Source: Seongchinamella sediminis
GTDB lineage: Bacteria; Pseudomonadota; Gammaproteobacteria; Pseudomonadales; Halieaceae
Assembly: GCF_003457605.1 (NCBI RefSeq)
Contig: NZ_QRAN01000004.1
Span: forward strand, 186,001 to 250,000
DNA: 64,000 nt
Direction of reading: 5' to 3'
A program made the position numbers and the translations under genes. Of this stretch, positions 1 through 10,094 are shown one piece after another (position 1 is the first letter of the stretch; each line of letters opens with the position of its first letter). The notes beneath the pieces are model-generated. The model had not been told where the DNA came from. It searched no databases and saw nothing but the letters and a program-made list of their open reading frames with translations.

Positions 1-1232
1 CAGTTAACCAGGTCAAAGAAGGCGGTCACCAGTTCATTGCCGGTAAAACCGCAGTGAGCCACGCCCCGGATAGCGCGCTGTACCAACAGGTCCGAGTTGC
101 CCTGGTCGAACACCCGCTTGGCATATTCCACCTGGTTCAGGACCGGCACAAACAGGTCCCCCAGGTTGTGCAGGGTGAGCACGGGGATATCGATATCGCC
201 AGTGATGGTGGGCACCTGCGCCAGCCCCTGCTTGCGGCGCGTCTGGGGGTCGGCGCCGATGCGGAAGATCAGGTCGTTCAGCGCCTGCTCTTCCGGCGTC
301 AGCGCAGGGTCGGTATCGAACTGGTACACGGTGTCGAGATTGTCTACCACACTGCCCGGCGCTCGCGGCAGCGAGCCGTCGCCCACGGCGAGGTCAAACA
401 GGAAATTTCCAGGCCCGGAACCATTGTTCGGGACGGTGTTCCAGAAGAACCAGGCCTCGTCGAAATTGGGGCGCTCACCACCTGAACGGATTTCGACCAG
501 GTTTTTGAAGTTATTGCCGGTGTCGTTCAGTGCCCCCGGCCAGCCGCCCGGCACCGCCTCGAGGTTGGACTTGATCGCCGGCACAGTACCGAACAGGTAG
601 GTTGCGGCATCGATGGGATACGTGCTGCCGCCCACCCCAAGCTGCTGGGCCGCGAGATTGAAGTCGAGGAAGAAATCGAACAGTTCGTGATCTGCCATTA
701 CCCCGCAAATGGGCATGGCACCAGCAAACAGGCCGGGGTACTGCTCGATGATTACGCCGGTGATATGGCCGCCCATGGAGGCGCCGGTCATCAGGATTTG
801 TGAGGGCTTGCCCACCAGGCCCCTGAATCGCTTGATCAGGGCATGGGTGCTCTGGACGCCGGCGCTGATGTCGTAGTCGTTACGGGTATAACTTGACGCG
901 GCCCAGGCGTAGCCATTCGGTATCAATGCCTGGCGCAGGGGGTGCGGGTCAACGGTCAGTTCAAGGCCGGTGCCCCGATATCCATGGGCCCATACCACCA
1001 GACTGCCGTTCCAGTTGTCGGGTACTTCGATCTGGTACCCGGCCCCGGCATGAACCCCCCAGTAAGCTTGCGCCCCTGGCAATGCCTCGAAGGGTAGTTT
1101 GCTCTGGTCTACGTAGTATTGCGGGGGCTTGGCCGCCTGACTGCCGCTTGCCAGCAGCAACAGCAGCGATGCCATGAAGGATAAAACGCTGTTGCGGGTA
1201 GTGTCCCGCCAAAGCCATTCAGATTGCCTCAT
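1..1232 (-). CDS. Secreted alpha/beta hydrolase (esterase-like), C-terminus beyond window
   Basis: The reading frame is open from ATG at 1232 to the window edge (410 residues seen, no stop). The N-terminus has a basic stretch, a leucine-rich core and an ASGSQAA site, so export by the Sec system is likely. The nucleophile elbow GASMGG places the candidate catalytic serine at residue 152, and a late AHCGFT motif gives a candidate histidine near 393. WAHGYRG near residue 90 resembles an oxyanion-hole segment. ATG at 1232 is preferred to the in-frame ATG at 1247 because GGAG lies nine bases upstream of it. The substrate is unknown; it could be a feruloyl-esterase-like or polyester/lipid esterase enzyme. 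It is missing from long-ORF lists only because the stop is outside the window. Confidence 0.8.
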   Translation of the reverse strand, partial: MRQSEWLWRDTTRNSVLSFMASLLLLLASGSQAAKPPQYYVDQSKLPFEALPGAQAYWGVHAGAGYQIEVPDNWNGSLVVWAHGYRGTGLELTVDPHPLRQALIPNGYAWAASSYTRNDYDISAGVQSTHALIKRFRGLVGKPSQILMTGASMGGHITGVIIEQYPGLFAGAMPICGVMADHELFDFFLDFNLAAQQLGVGGSTYPIDAATYLFGTVPAIKSNLEAVPGGWPGALNDTGNNFKNLVEIRSGGERPNFDEAWFFWNTVPNNGSGPGNFLFDLAVGDGSLPRAPGSVVDNLDTVYQFDTDPALTPEEQALNDLIFRIGADPQTRRKQGLAQVPTITGDIDIPVLTLHNLGDLFVPVLNQVEYAKRVFDQGNSDLLVQRAIRGVAHCGFTGNELVTAFFDLVN

Positions 1233-1410
1233 CCTGTTATTCTCCATTTCGGAGTCGACCGACATGCATCGACAGCCACTAAAGAAAGACCCGGGCAGGC
1301 AGCCGGCCTGCCCGGTCGCCAACCAGTGCTGCTTAAGACTAGTCGCTATTCAGGGATTGGCAAGCCGCGGCCGGCGAGGCAACAGGGGGCCGCAGCACCG
1401 GAATGACCGC

Positions 1411-1629
1411 CTACCAGCTGATTTCGATCTCGATGCTGGATTCGTCGCTTTCGATTTCAAGTTCCAGCTCCACCGACACCGTGTCGGCTACCCTGACATT
1501 GATCCGGGTGCCGTCCTGGTTAAAATCCACTCCGTTGTGGCGGGCCAGTGAGTCGGCCAGCTCGTGCAGCAACTTCGCTGCTTCCTCCCGCTTCATGCTG
1601 CGTTTCTCGGAAATTTCCATAAGATCCAT
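1411..1629 (-). CDS. amphi-Trp domain-containing protein
   Basis: This 72-residue protein starts at ATG 1629, with GAGGAAAC seven bases upstream. It has a helical N-terminus rich in Lys/Glu (MKREEAAKLLHELADSLA), then alternating hydrophobic/acidic strands and a terminal ISW. That pattern matches the small amphi-Trp family, whose biochemical role is unknown. A longer in-frame start at 1833 would overlap the downstream half of the SMR gene and is unlikely. It is transcribed in the same direction as the SMR gene with a 56-base gap, so cotranscription is possible. Confidence 0.75.
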   Translation of the reverse strand: MDLMEISEKRSMKREEAAKLLHELADSLARHNGVDFNQDGTRINVRVADTVSVELELEIESDESSIEIEISW

Positions 1630-1685
1630 GCTGTTTCCTCTTTGAGTTTCTGCTTGTGATTCCCACATTAATCGCCGGGTATCTC

Positions 1686-2015
1686 TCAATGCCCAACTGT
1701 ATTTGAAAATGCATTGATTACAATGACACCACTGATGATCAGCACAATGCCGATTATCGCGGCAGCGTCCAGCTTCTGGCCGAAAGCCAGCAGCCCCACG
1801 ATTGAAATCAGGACAATACCCAGGCCCGACCATATTGCATAGGCAAGGCCGATTGGAATTGTCTTCAACACCAGCGACAAAAAATAGAAGGCAATACCGT
1901 AACCCACAATGACGATGAGGCTGGGCCCCAGCCTGGTGAACTGGTCAGACGCCTTGAGCGCACTGGTCGCTATCACTTCCGCGACTATCGCAATCGCCAG
2001 ATAAATGTATCCCAT
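1686..2015 (-). CDS. SMR-family multidrug efflux transporter, EmrE type
   Basis: This 109-residue protein has four predicted membrane helices. It contains the family's essential membrane glutamate (Glu13 in [10 protein letters not shown]) and the EmrE signature [14 protein letters not shown] in helix 3. Members work as antiparallel dimers in the inner membrane and exchange protons for cationic drugs or quaternary amines. The ATG at 2015 has AGGTGG six bases upstream; an in-frame start at 2048 is longer than the family usually is. There is no room for a guanidine riboswitch upstream, because the CPXCG gene ends at 2060. EmrE-like rather than Gdx/SugE-like is judged from the helix-3 sequence. 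Confidence 0.88.
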   Translation of the reverse strand: MGYIYLAIAIVAEVIATSALKASDQFTRLGPSLIVIVGYGIAFYFLSLVLKTIPIGLAYAIWSGLGIVLISIVGLLAFGQKLDAAAIIGIVLIISGVIVINAFSNTVGH

Positions 2016-2059
2016 GCTAGCCACCTGTGGCGACCCTCGAAATCTCAAAACCCTGATTG

Positions 2060-2251
2060 TTACCGCGAGTCATTTTCATCGTGAACCGACACTGATAACT
2101 GACCGGCAAAATCCATGGACAGAACGAAAGTGATAGGCCGGCAGCATACCTGACAGTCCTCAATGTACTCGTGCCCCACCTCTTCCTCGTCGATCAGGAC
2201 CTCAATGCTTTCACCGCAGTAGGGGCAGCTGACGGTTTGTTGAGTGAGCAA
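2060..2251 (-). CDS. CPXCG motif-containing cysteine-rich protein
   Basis: This is a small 63-residue protein with CPYCGE near the N-terminus and a second cysteine cluster, CQVCC, about 28 residues later. This is the layout of the CPXCG family, presumably a zinc-binding fold of unknown function. The likely start is TTG at 2251, since AGGA lies about eight bases upstream and family members begin just before the CPXCG motif. The longer frame up to 2365 adds a basic, low-complexity segment not expected in the family. Confidence 0.7.
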   Translation of the reverse strand: MLTQQTVSCPYCGESIEVLIDEEEVGHEYIEDCQVCCRPITFVLSMDFAGQLSVSVHDENDSR

Positions 2252-2389
2252 ATTTTCAGTCCTTGAATCACGCGCCACATTGCGTGCTGATGGCAATAAA
2301 CAATGGTGCACAGGTTTGTGCGCTTGTGGCTCACGCTGGCGCTGTCTGCGCTTGCGCCCGCCCAACGATATTGGCTCCAGTCCAGGCGT

Positions 2390-2935
2390 TCAAGATAGCA
2401 GAAATTTCACTCCGATAAGAATGAGCACTGTCCCGCCCAGTATTTCCGCCTTGCTTTCCAGCCACGTGCCACTCCTGGCGCCAACCAGAACGCCGATAAC
2501 GCTGCAAATAAACGTGGTGGCACCAATAATCGCACAGGCGACCAGCGGATTGACCGCAAGTAGATTCAATGTAAATCCGGCAGCCATCGCGTCGATGCTG
2601 GTCGCGATAGCCAGAATAAGTATTACCCTGTGGGTAACCTGGGCGATATCCTCTTCTATCCCTTCGCTCAAGGCCTCGTATATCATCTTCGCCCCCACCA
2701 CTAGCAGGAGCAGAAATGCTATCCAGTTGGCATAGGCTTCAATCCACCCGAGAACACCTTTTCCACCCAGAAAACCGACCAGCGGCATCAGTGCCTGGAA
2801 CAGCGCAAAATAACTCGCGGCGATTACAGCAAGCGAGCTGGTTTGCCTGACTCTTTTAGAGCCCAGACCCACGGAAACCGCAAATGCATCCATGCTCAAG
2901 GCTATGGCGAGGACAAACACTTCTATCATTGGCAA
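2390..2935 (-). CDS. mntP: Manganese efflux pump MntP
   Basis: This 181-residue, six-helix membrane protein exports Mn(II). It contains two MntP/DUF204 half-repeats, seen as [14 protein letters not shown] near residue 15 and [12 protein letters not shown] near residue 112, each with the membrane aspartate expected to bind metal. The TTG at 2935 follows GGGAG with a six-base gap, while ATG at 2929 aligns better with E. coli MntP; either could be used. It lies downstream of acnB in the same direction, but a terminator separates them. I found no yybP-ykoY manganese riboswitch in the short leader. Confidence 0.9.
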   Translation of the reverse strand: MPMIEVFVLAIALSMDAFAVSVGLGSKRVRQTSSLAVIAASYFALFQALMPLVGFLGGKGVLGWIEAYANWIAFLLLLVVGAKMIYEALSEGIEEDIAQVTHRVILILAIATSIDAMAAGFTLNLLAVNPLVACAIIGATTFICSVIGVLVGARSGTWLESKAEILGGTVLILIGVKFLLS

Positions 2936-2979
2936 CGGTTACTCCCAGAGACGGGCGCCCGGCACTAACCGGCCGCCAC

Positions 2980-3004
2980 AAAAAACCCCGCCGCAGCGGG
3001 GTTT
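2980..3004 (-). terminator. Rho-independent terminator of acnB
   Basis: A 9-bp perfect stem (AAACCCCGC/GCGGGGTTT read on the top strand) with a CGCA loop is followed on the minus strand by a T-tract. It lies 28 bases beyond the acnB stop and before mntP. Confidence 0.9.
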
Positions 3005-3031
3005 CCTGAGCCTGCCTGGCGGTTTAGTCCG

Positions 3032-5647
3032 TCAGGCGCTGATTTCCTGCACTTCCACCGCGGCGATACGCGCACCCTCGGCAGACTTGGCCTGGAATTC
3101 GGCGATCTGGTCGAAGTTGAGGTAGCGGTAGATTTCCTCGGACATGGAGTCCAGGTCGCGGGCGTACTCGAGATACTCCTCCGGGGTTGGCAGCTTGCCC
3201 AGGATGGCGCCGACGGCAGCCAGCTCCGCGCTGGTCAGGTACACGTTGGCACCGTCGCCGAGGCGGTTGGGGAAGTTACGGGTGGAGGTCGACAGTACCG
3301 TGGAGTTGGCTGCTACCCGCGCCTGGTTGCCCATGCACAGGGAGCATCCCGGCATCTCGGTGCGGGCACCGGCCGCGCCAAAGATGTTGTAGTAGCCTTC
3401 TTCCATCAGCTGGTGCTCGTCCATCTTGGTCGGCGGCGACAGCCACATGCGAGTGGAGATACCGCCCTTGTGCTGTTCCAGCAGTTTACCGGCGGCCCGG
3501 AAGTGACCGATGTTGGTCATGCAGGATCCGATAAATACCTCGTCCACGTTGTCGCCGGCGACCTGGGACAGCAGCCTGGCGTCATCCGGGTCGTTGGGGC
3601 AGCAGACGATCGGCTCGGTAACTTCTGCCAGGTCGATCTCGATGACCGCCGCGTACTCGGCGTCGGCATCCGCTTCCATCAGTTCCGGGTTGGCCAGCCA
3701 CTCTTCCATCTTCTGGGCGCGGCGCTCCAGCGTGCGCGCGTCGCCGTAGCCGTCGGCGATCATGGAGCGCAGCAGCACGATGTTGGAGCGCAGGTACTCG
3801 GCGATGGCATCTTCGGGCAGCTTGATGGTGCAGCCGGCTGCGGAGCGCTCGGCGGAGGCATCGGACAGCTCAAAGGCCTGTTCGACGGTCAGGTCGTCCA
3901 GCCCCTCGATCTCCAGGATGCGGCCGGAGAAGATGTTCTTCTTGCCTTTCTTTTCCACGGTCAGCAGGCCTTCCTGAATCGCGTAGTAGGGAATGGCATG
4001 GACCAGGTCGCGCAGGGTGATGCCGGGCTGCATTTCGCCCTTGAAGCGCACCAGCACCGACTCGGGCATATCCAGCGGCATGACGCCGGTAGCCGCGGCA
4101 AAGGCCACCAGACCGGAGCCGGCGGGGAAGGAAATGCCCATGGGGAAGCGGGTGTGGGAGTCGCCACCGGTGCCGACGGTGTCGGGCAGCAGCATGCGGT
4201 TCAGCCAGCTGTGGATGATGCCGTCACCGGGGCGCAGGGAGACACCGCCGCGGGTCATGATGAAGTCCGGCAGGGTGTGCTGGGTGTCGATATCCACCGG
4301 CTTGGGGTAGGCCGCAGTGTGACAGAAGGACTGCATGGTCAGGTCGGCGGAGAAGCCCAGGCAGGCCAGGTCTTTCAGCTCGTCCCGGGTCATCGGGCCG
4401 GTGGTGTCCTGGGAACCCACGGTGGTCATCTTCGGTTCGCAGTAGGTGCCGGGGCGGATACCGTCGGTACCACAGGCGCGGCCGACCATTTTCTGGGCCA
4501 GGGAGAAGCCCTTGCCGCTGTCGGCAGGTTGCTCCGGGGTGCGGAACAGGTCGGAGGCGGGCAGGCCCAGGGCCTCGCGGGCCCGGGTGGTCAGGCCACG
4601 ACCGATAATCAGATTGATGCGGCCGCCAGCGCGTACCTCATCCAGCAGCACCTCGGACTTCAGTTCAAACTCGGAAATGACCTCGCCGGCCTCGTTGAGG
4701 ATCTTCCCCTCGTAGGGGCGGATTTCGATGATGTCCCCCATGCCCAGGTCGTCAACCGGCGCTTCGAATACCAGCGCGCCGGCGTCTTCCATGGTGTTGT
4801 AGAAGATGGGCGCGACCTTGCCGCCGATGCAGATGCCGCCGCCGCGCTTGTTGGGTACGCCGGGAATGTCGTCGCCGAAGAACCACAGCACCGAGTTGGT
4901 GGCGGATTTGCGGGAAGAACCGGTGCCCACCACGTCGCCGACGAAGGCAACCGGCAGGCCCTTGTCCTGGATTTCCTTGATCTGCTTCATCGGGCCCTTG
5001 ACGCCGTGCTCTTCCGGCTCCAGGCCGTCGCGGGTCATCTTGTAGGCCGCCAATGCGTGCAGGGGGATGTCCGGGCGGGACCAGGCATCGGGGGCAGGGG
5101 AGAGGTCGTCGGTGTTGGTTTCACCGGTGACCTTGAATACCGCGACCTTGATCGACTGGGGCACTTCCTGCTGGCTGGTGAACCACTCGCCGTCGGCCCA
5201 GGACTGCATGACCGCTTTGGCGTTGTCGTTGCCGGCCCTGGCCAGTTCATCCACATCGTGAAAGGCGTCAAACATCAGCAGGGTGTGCTTGAGCTCTGCC
5301 GCGGCCCGGGCGCCCAGTTCCGCGTCTTGCAGCAGGCCCACCAGGGTTTCGATGTTGTAACCGCCGTGCATGTTGCCCAGCAGCTTGACGGCCGCCGGCC
5401 GGTCGATCAGCGGGCAGGCTGTCTCGCCCTTGGCCACGGCGGAGAGGAAGCCCGCTTTCACGTAGGCTGCCTCGTCGACGCCCGGAGGCACGCGGTTGGT
5501 AATCAGGTCGAGGATATAGTCCTCTTCCCCCGCCGGCGGGTTCTTCAGCAGCTCTACCACCCCGGCGACCTGTTCGGCATTCAGGGGTTTGGGGGGAATG
5601 TCCTGGGCGGCCCGTTCGGCCACATGTTCACGATATGCTTCTAGCAC
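3032..5647 (-). CDS. acnB: Aconitate hydratase B (bifunctional 2-methylisocitrate dehydratase)
   Basis: This 871-residue TCA-cycle enzyme interconverts citrate and isocitrate and is close in length to E. coli AcnB (865). The N-terminal HEAT-like domain (MLEAYREHV...) is followed by the swivel domain and the aconitase core. The [4Fe-4S] ligands are visible in [10 protein letters not shown] and [10 protein letters not shown] near the C-terminus. The start is GTG at 5647 with AGGAG seven bases upstream. A promoter is visible at 5727-5755. Long open frames antisense to this gene are codon-bias shadows. Confidence 0.97.
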   Translation of the reverse strand: MLEAYREHVAERAAQDIPPKPLNAEQVAGVVELLKNPPAGEEDYILDLITNRVPPGVDEAAYVKAGFLSAVAKGETACPLIDRPAAVKLLGNMHGGYNIETLVGLLQDAELGARAAAELKHTLLMFDAFHDVDELARAGNDNAKAVMQSWADGEWFTSQQEVPQSIKVAVFKVTGETNTDDLSPAPDAWSRPDIPLHALAAYKMTRDGLEPEEHGVKGPMKQIKEIQDKGLPVAFVGDVVGTGSSRKSATNSVLWFFGDDIPGVPNKRGGGICIGGKVAPIFYNTMEDAGALVFEAPVDDLGMGDIIEIRPYEGKILNEAGEVISEFELKSEVLLDEVRAGGRINLIIGRGLTTRAREALGLPASDLFRTPEQPADSGKGFSLAQKMVGRACGTDGIRPGTYCEPKMTTVGSQDTTGPMTRDELKDLACLGFSADLTMQSFCHTAAYPKPVDIDTQHTLPDFIMTRGGVSLRPGDGIIHSWLNRMLLPDTVGTGGDSHTRFPMGISFPAGSGLVAFAAATGVMPLDMPESVLVRFKGEMQPGITLRDLVHAIPYYAIQEGLLTVEKKGKKNIFSGRILEIEGLDDLTVEQAFELSDASAERSAAGCTIKLPEDAIAEYLRSNIVLLRSMIADGYGDARTLERRAQKMEEWLANPELMEADADAEYAAVIEIDLAEVTEPIVCCPNDPDDARLLSQVAGDNVDEVFIGSCMTNIGHFRAAGKLLEQHKGGISTRMWLSPPTKMDEHQLMEEGYYNIFGAAGARTEMPGCSLCMGNQARVAANSTVLSTSTRNFPNRLGDGANVYLTSAELAAVGAILGKLPTPEEYLEYARDLDSMSEEIYRYLNFDQIAEFQAKSAEGARIAAVEVQEISA

Positions 5648-5726
5648 GGTAGAGCTCCTTTAGCGTTTGAAGGGTGCCGCGGGCGGGGGTATGGCACGCG
5701 GCTCCTGTGGAGAAAAATCGGCGCGA

Positions 5727-5755
5727 ATTATAGCCCACGCCTGAAATAAGATAAA
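5727..5755 (-). promoter_or_regulatory. acnB sigma70-type promoter
   Basis: On the minus strand there is a perfect TATAAT at 5732-5727 with a TTTATC -35-like hexamer at 5755-5750, spaced 17 bases. It is about 80 bases upstream of the acnB start codon. Confidence 0.6.
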
Positions 5756-5830
5756 TGAATTGGCTCCTATATCGTGCATTCACCCGGGTGATATTCTACA
5801 CTCCCGGGCCAGGCTCCCAATCCGCTTTCC

Positions 5831-6301
5831 ATGCTCGACAGTCCCGTAAAAACTCCCTGTATAGGCGTCTGCTCCACCGGCATCGGCGACACCGTGTGCC
5901 GCGGCTGCAAGCGTTTCAGCCACGAGGTGATTCACTGGAACAGTTACAGTCCCGCGCAGAAGCGCATCATCGACGATCGCCTGGCCGGTTTCCTGTCCCA
6001 GTGTGTGAGCAACAAGCTGCGGGTGACCGACAGGGCCCTGCTCAAATGGCAACTGCAGGTGCAGAATATCCGCCATGTGGCGCACCACGACGAGTACTGC
6101 TGGGTGTTCAGTGTGCTCAAGGCCGGGGCAGGGCAGATAGACAACACCCGCGACTTCGGTTTTGCCGTTGACCTGCGCTACTGCGAGCTGTCCCTGGTGG
6201 AGCTGCGCGAGCAGGTCGATGCCGAGTACCTGCTGCTGTCCCAGGCCCACTACGACCGCTATATCGCCATGCCAGACCTGTTTTCCGGAACCATTGAATG
6301 A
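5831..6301 (+). CDS. DUF1289 domain protein
   Basis: This 156-residue protein opens with the DUF1289 cysteine pattern (CIGVCSTG ... CRGCKR) in residues 10-27; the motif probably binds metal, but function is not established. The rest (30-156) is an extension not needed for the domain, containing a conserved-looking RHVAHHDEYCW stretch. Its stop overlaps the miaE start (ATGA at 6298), so the two genes are translationally coupled. This suggests a link with tRNA modification or Fe/redox handling, which is inference only. The promoter region 5648-5830 is shared with divergent acnB. Confidence 0.8.
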   Translation: MLDSPVKTPCIGVCSTGIGDTVCRGCKRFSHEVIHWNSYSPAQKRIIDDRLAGFLSQCVSNKLRVTDRALLKWQLQVQNIRHVAHHDEYCWVFSVLKAGAGQIDNTRDFGFAVDLRYCELSLVELREQVDAEYLLLSQAHYDRYIAMPDLFSGTIE

Positions 6302-6912
6302 CTACTGCCGTCGATATCAGCCCGATACTGGATTTCCTCGCCTGTCCCACGCCCCGGGCCTGGGTGGACTGGGCGCTGGAGAATCCCGAGATCCTGCTGG
6401 TGGACCACGCCAATTGCGAGAAAAAAGCCGCTTCCACGGCGCTGAACCTGATGTACCGCTATGTGGAGCATTACCGGCTGCTGAACAAGCTGTCGCGGCT
6501 GGCGCGGGAGGAGTTGCGCCATTTTGAGCAGGTGATCGCGATTATGAAAAAGCGCAAGGTGGCCTACCCGCAGATTGCCGCGGCGCGCTATGCCGGGGAA
6601 CTGCGCAAGCCGGTGCGTACCCACGAGCCGGGCAAGCTGGTTGACACCCTGATTGTGGGGGCCATCATCGAGGCCCGCTCCTGTGAGCGTTTTGCCTGTA
6701 TCGCCCCGGAACTGGACGGGGAACTGGCGGGGTTTTACCGCTCCCTGCTGAAGTCCGAGTCGCGCCACTTTGCCGATTATCTGGCACTGGCCGAGGAGGC
6801 GGGGTCGGCTGACGAGGTGGCGCAGCGCCTGCCGCTATTCCTGCAGCTGGAGCGGCAGCTGATCGAGTCACCGGACTCGGAATTTCGTTTTCACAGCGGT
6901 GTGCCGGGCTGA
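6298..6912 (+). CDS. miaE: tRNA-(ms2io6A37) hydroxylase MiaE
   Basis: This 204-residue protein is a diiron monooxygenase of the ferritin-like fold that hydroxylates the isopentenyl group of ms2i6A37 in tRNAs reading UNN codons. Candidate iron ligands appear in four helices: the Glu/His of NCEKKAAS, EELRHFEQ, EARSCERF and SESRHFADY. Length agrees with the Pseudomonas/Salmonella enzyme. It overlaps the upstream DUF1289 gene by four bases (ATGA). No miaA/miaB gene is in the window. Confidence 0.93.
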   Translation: MTTAVDISPILDFLACPTPRAWVDWALENPEILLVDHANCEKKAASTALNLMYRYVEHYRLLNKLSRLAREELRHFEQVIAIMKKRKVAYPQIAAARYAGELRKPVRTHEPGKLVDTLIVGAIIEARSCERFACIAPELDGELAGFYRSLLKSESRHFADYLALAEEAGSADEVAQRLPLFLQLERQLIESPDSEFRFHSGVPG

Positions 6913-6950
6913 CACGCTCTCTCGGGATGGTCTTAAGTTATTCTTCTAAC

Positions 6951-7667
6951 TTACTGATCAATATCGAATTCAATAAGCTCGAAACCACTTGAGCTTGCCT
7001 CCATGTACCAGCCTGTGGCCGCCCAGTCACCGAGTACCACGCGCTCCCCACAGGCGACTTCGTGCCGTGCCGGGCGGTGGGTATGGCCGTGAATCAGCAG
7101 GCTGACATCGGCCTCCAGCATTACCCGGTCCACCTCTGAGGGGGTGACGTCCATGATGTCCTCGGCCTTGTTGGAGCTGGCGTCCTTGCTGGCGGCGCGC
7201 AAGCGGGCCGCCAGCCCGCGGCGCTCCTCCAGGCTGCTGGCCAGCAACTGGGCCTGCCACTCGGGGCTGCGGACCATGGCGCGAAATTTCATGTATTCGG
7301 CATCGCCGGTACACAGGCTGTCGCCGTGCAGCAGCAGCGTGGGCCGGCCATAGACGCTGATGATGCTGGGGTCGGGCAGCAACTCGGCGCCCACCCTGGC
7401 GCAGAAATCCTCTCCCAGCAGGAAATCCCGGTTGCCCACCATCAGGTATAAGGCCGGGCCGGCAGCGGTAAATGCCTGGAACAGCCCTGCGACCTCGGCC
7501 GCCAGTGGCGCATCGTCGTCATCACCGACCCAGGCCTCGAAGATATCCCCGAGGATGTAGAGCGCGTCGCAATCGTGGTTTTTTTGCAGGAAGTCCGCCA
7601 GGGCCGCTGTGACGGCGGGCCTGGCGGGGTCCAGGTGGATATCCGAGATGAAGAGGGTGCGGGACAC
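6951..7667 (-). CDS. lpxH: UDP-2,3-diacylglucosamine diphosphatase LpxH
   Basis: This 238-residue calcineurin-like phosphoesterase hydrolyses UDP-2,3-diacylglucosamine to lipid X in lipid A synthesis at the inner membrane. Metal-binding motifs are visible in order: SDIHLD (Asp9, His11), LGDIFEAW, GNRDF, LHGDS and HGHTHRP. The start is GTG at 7667, directly after the ppiB stop (TAA at 7670-7668), so the two are cotranscribed as in many gammaproteobacteria. A short TAAGTTA/TAACTTA hairpin at 6934-6953 overlaps its stop codon and lies between the convergent miaE and lpxH ends. Confidence 0.95.
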   Translation of the reverse strand: MSRTLFISDIHLDPARPAVTAALADFLQKNHDCDALYILGDIFEAWVGDDDDAPLAAEVAGLFQAFTAAGPALYLMVGNRDFLLGEDFCARVGAELLPDPSIISVYGRPTLLLHGDSLCTGDAEYMKFRAMVRSPEWQAQLLASSLEERRGLAARLRAASKDASSNKAEDIMDVTPSEVDRVMLEADVSLLIHGHTHRPARHEVACGERVVLGDWAATGWYMEASSSGFELIEFDIDQ

Positions 7668-8165
7668 TTAGTCGGCGATGACTTCCACGGTCTCGATGAT
7701 CACCGGGTCCCTGGGTACGTCCTGGTGGCCGCCGGTGGAACCGGTGGGCACGGCGCGGATCCTGTCCAGCACCTCGGCGCCTTCGGTGATCTTGCCGAAG
7801 ACGGTGTAGCCCCAGCCCTGCATGTTCTTGCCCGAGTGATTGAGGAAGTCATTGTCCTTCACGTTGATAAAGAACTGGGCAGTGGCGGAGTGAGGGTCCA
7901 TGGTGCGGGCCATGGCGATAGTGCCGAAATCGTTCTTGAGGCCATTGTCAGCCTCGTTCTCGATGGGCTCGCCAGTGGGCTTTTGCTGCATGTCGGTGTC
8001 GAAACCGCCGCCCTGGATCATGAAATTGTCGATGACGCGGTGGAAGATGGTGCCGTCATAAAAGCCGTCGCGGGCGTAGTTGAGGAAGTTTTCCACGGTC
8101 TTGGGCGCTTTTTCAGCATCCAGTTCCAGTTTGATTTCACCGAAAGTGGTGCGAATGATAACCAT
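7668..8165 (-). CDS. ppiB: Cyclophilin-type peptidyl-prolyl isomerase (PpiB-like)
   Basis: This 165-residue protein has no signal peptide, so it is a cytoplasmic cyclophilin that speeds prolyl cis/trans isomerisation. The core motifs [23 protein letters not shown] and [11 protein letters not shown] are all present. It begins at ATG 8165 and its stop abuts the lpxH GTG start. It is divergent from glnS across a 190-base gap. Confidence 0.93.
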   Translation of the reverse strand: MVIIRTTFGEIKLELDAEKAPKTVENFLNYARDGFYDGTIFHRVIDNFMIQGGGFDTDMQQKPTGEPIENEADNGLKNDFGTIAMARTMDPHSATAQFFINVKDNDFLNHSGKNMQGWGYTVFGKITEGAEVLDRIRAVPTGSTGGHQDVPRDPVIIETVEVIAD

Positions 8166-8293
8166 ATGTCCGTCCCTGTGGGTCTTTGTCTAGCGGGTCG
8201 GCAATGATACGGGCTTTTATCGCGCAGGAAAACAAGATTAGCGCCGGTCGCCCTACAATTGCGGCCTGATTCACAAAGACGGTAGCAATTGGC

Positions 8294-8322
8294 TTAAAGC
8301 GGCCCCGGTTCGCAGCTATAAT
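8294..8322 (+). promoter_or_regulatory. glnS promoter
   Basis: TTAAAG at 8294-8299 and a perfect TATAAT at 8317-8322 are spaced 17 bases, followed by a GC-rich ACGCGCC discriminator. The -10 lies 35 bases upstream of the glnS ATG. Confidence 0.7.
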
Positions 8323-8357
8323 ACGCGCCTTTTGCCAGTCCAGGCCCGGTAGGAACT

Positions 8358-10016
8358 ATGGAAACGACCCCCGCCAGTAACTTTTTACAGACCATCATCA
8401 GGGATGACCTCGCCAGCGGCCGGGTCACCGAGGTGGTCACCCGCTTCCCGCCGGAGCCCAACGGCTACCTGCATATCGGCCATGCCAAGTCGATCAGCGT
8501 CAATTTTGGCCTCGCCGAGGCCAATGGCGGGCGCTGCAACCTGCGCTTCGATGACACCAACCCGGAGAAAGAGAGCCAGGAATTTATCGAGTCCATCCAG
8601 GAGGATGTGCGCTGGCTGGGCTACCAGTGGCATGGGAAGGTGCGTTTTGCCTCGGCCTATTTCCAGCAGCTCTATGACTGGGCGGTGTACCTGGTGGAGC
8701 AGGGCAGGGCCTATGTTTGCGACCTCAACGGCGAGCAGGCCCGGGAGTACCGCGGCACCCTGACCGAGCCCGGGCGCAACAGCCCCTACCGCGAGCGCAG
8801 CGTGGCAGAAAACCTGGACCTGCTGCAACGGATGAAGGCGGGGGAGTTCGACGAGGGGCAGAAGGTGCTGCGGGCCAAAATCGACATGGCCTCGCCCAAT
8901 ATGAACATGCGCGACCCCATCCTCTACCGCATCCGCAAGGTCGCTCACCACCAGACGGGCACTGACTGGGTGATTTACCCCACCTACGACTTCGCCCACG
9001 GCCAGGAGGATGCCATCGAGGGCGTTACCCACTCGATCTGTACCCTGGAGTTTGAGGACCACCGGCCGCTGTACGACTGGTTTATCGATAACCTGCCGGT
9101 GCAGAGCCGCCCGCGCCAGTATGAGTTTGGCCGCCTCAATCCCAGCTATACCATCACCAGCAAGCGCAAGCTGAAATTGCTGGTCGACGAGGGCGTTGTC
9201 GCCGGCTGGGATGATCCGCGCATGCCCACCGTGTCCGGCATGCGCCGCCGTGGCTATACCCCGGCCGCGATCCGCAAGTTCTGCGACATGATCGGCACCA
9301 CCCGCTCCGACGGCGTGGTCGATGTGGCCATGCTGGAGTTTGCGATTCGCGAGGACCTGAACGAGAATGCGCCCCGGGCGATGGCGGTACTCAATCCATT
9401 GAAGGTGGTGCTCACAGACTACCCGGAAGACAAGGTGGAAGCATTGTCCGCCCCGCACCATCCCTCCCGGGAGGACCTGGGCGAGCGCCAGCTGCCCTTT
9501 ACCCGCGAACTGTATATAGATGCCGACGATTTCCGCGAGGAGGCCAACCGCAAGTACAAGCGGCTGGTGCTGGGCAAGCGGGTGCGGCTGCGCCACGCCT
9601 ATGTGATCGAGGCGGACGAGGTGATCAGGGACGCCGACGGCACTATTGTCGAGATTCACGCCCACACCATCGCCAATACCATTGGCGAGAACCCGGAGGA
9701 TGGCGTCAAGCCCAAGGGCGTAATCCAGTGGGTCTCCGCCAGTCACGGCAGGCGCGCCGAGGTGCGGCTGTACGATCGGCTGTTCAATCACGAATCGCCG
9801 GACCGCGCCGAGGGCGAGTTCATGGACCACCTGAACCCGGAATCACTGCAGGTAGTGGAACAGGCCTGGATCGAGCCCGCGCTGGTCAATGCCCGGCCCG
9901 AGCAGGGCTTCCAGTTCGAGCGCGAGGGTTACTTTGTGGCCGACCGCTATGAGCACAGCGCCGAGCAGCCGGTGTTCAACAAGACCATCGGCCTGCGTGA
10001 CACCTGGAGCGACTGA
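8358..10016 (+). CDS. glnS: Glutaminyl-tRNA synthetase
   Basis: This 552-residue class I aminoacyl-tRNA synthetase charges tRNA-Gln. The HIGH-type motif is [12 protein letters not shown] near residue 35 and the KMSKS-type motif is ITSKRKL near residue 270. The beta-barrel anticodon-binding domains follow. Length matches E. coli GlnS (554). The presence of GlnS implies direct Gln-tRNA charging. It is followed closely by cysS, separated by 78 bases that carry a small palindromic repeat. Confidence 0.97.
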   Translation: METTPASNFLQTIIRDDLASGRVTEVVTRFPPEPNGYLHIGHAKSISVNFGLAEANGGRCNLRFDDTNPEKESQEFIESIQEDVRWLGYQWHGKVRFASAYFQQLYDWAVYLVEQGRAYVCDLNGEQAREYRGTLTEPGRNSPYRERSVAENLDLLQRMKAGEFDEGQKVLRAKIDMASPNMNMRDPILYRIRKVAHHQTGTDWVIYPTYDFAHGQEDAIEGVTHSICTLEFEDHRPLYDWFIDNLPVQSRPRQYEFGRLNPSYTITSKRKLKLLVDEGVVAGWDDPRMPTVSGMRRRGYTPAAIRKFCDMIGTTRSDGVVDVAMLEFAIREDLNENAPRAMAVLNPLKVVLTDYPEDKVEALSAPHHPSREDLGERQLPFTRELYIDADDFREEANRKYKRLVLGKRVRLRHAYVIEADEVIRDADGTIVEIHAHTIANTIGENPEDGVKPKGVIQWVSASHGRRAEVRLYDRLFNHESPDRAEGEFMDHLNPESLQVVEQAWIEPALVNARPEQGFQFEREGYFVADRYEHSAEQPVFNKTIGLRDTWSD

Positions 10017-10044
10017 TCCATTCACCGTCATCCCAACCCCACCC

Positions 10045-10075
10045 ATCGTCATCCCGGCGCAAGCCGGGATCCAGC
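10045..10075 (+). repeat. REP-like palindromic repeat between glnS and cysS
   Basis: ATCCCGGC-GCAA-GCCGGGAT forms an 8-bp hairpin. The surrounding CGTCATCCCGG...CCGGGATCCAG matches the style of intergenic repeats common in many proteobacteria. A partial copy of the left half (CGTCATCCC) occurs just upstream, near 10026. Only this full copy is seen in the window. Confidence 0.5.
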
Positions 10076-10094
10076 AACCACCGGAATAAAAGCC

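Noticed and set aside
2929-2990. yybP-ykoY manganese riboswitch before mntP
   Set aside because: GGGAGTAAC resembles part of the motif but lies against the start codon, and the leader (~55 bases after the terminator) is too short for the aptamer.
3413-5644. Open frame of 743 codons antisense to acnB
   Set aside because: Composition is that of a GC-rich shadow frame (Gly/Val/His/Gln-rich, no domain), and acnB on the other strand is certain.
8385-9830. Open frame of 481 codons antisense to glnS
   Set aside because: Shadow of glnS; no recognisable protein features.
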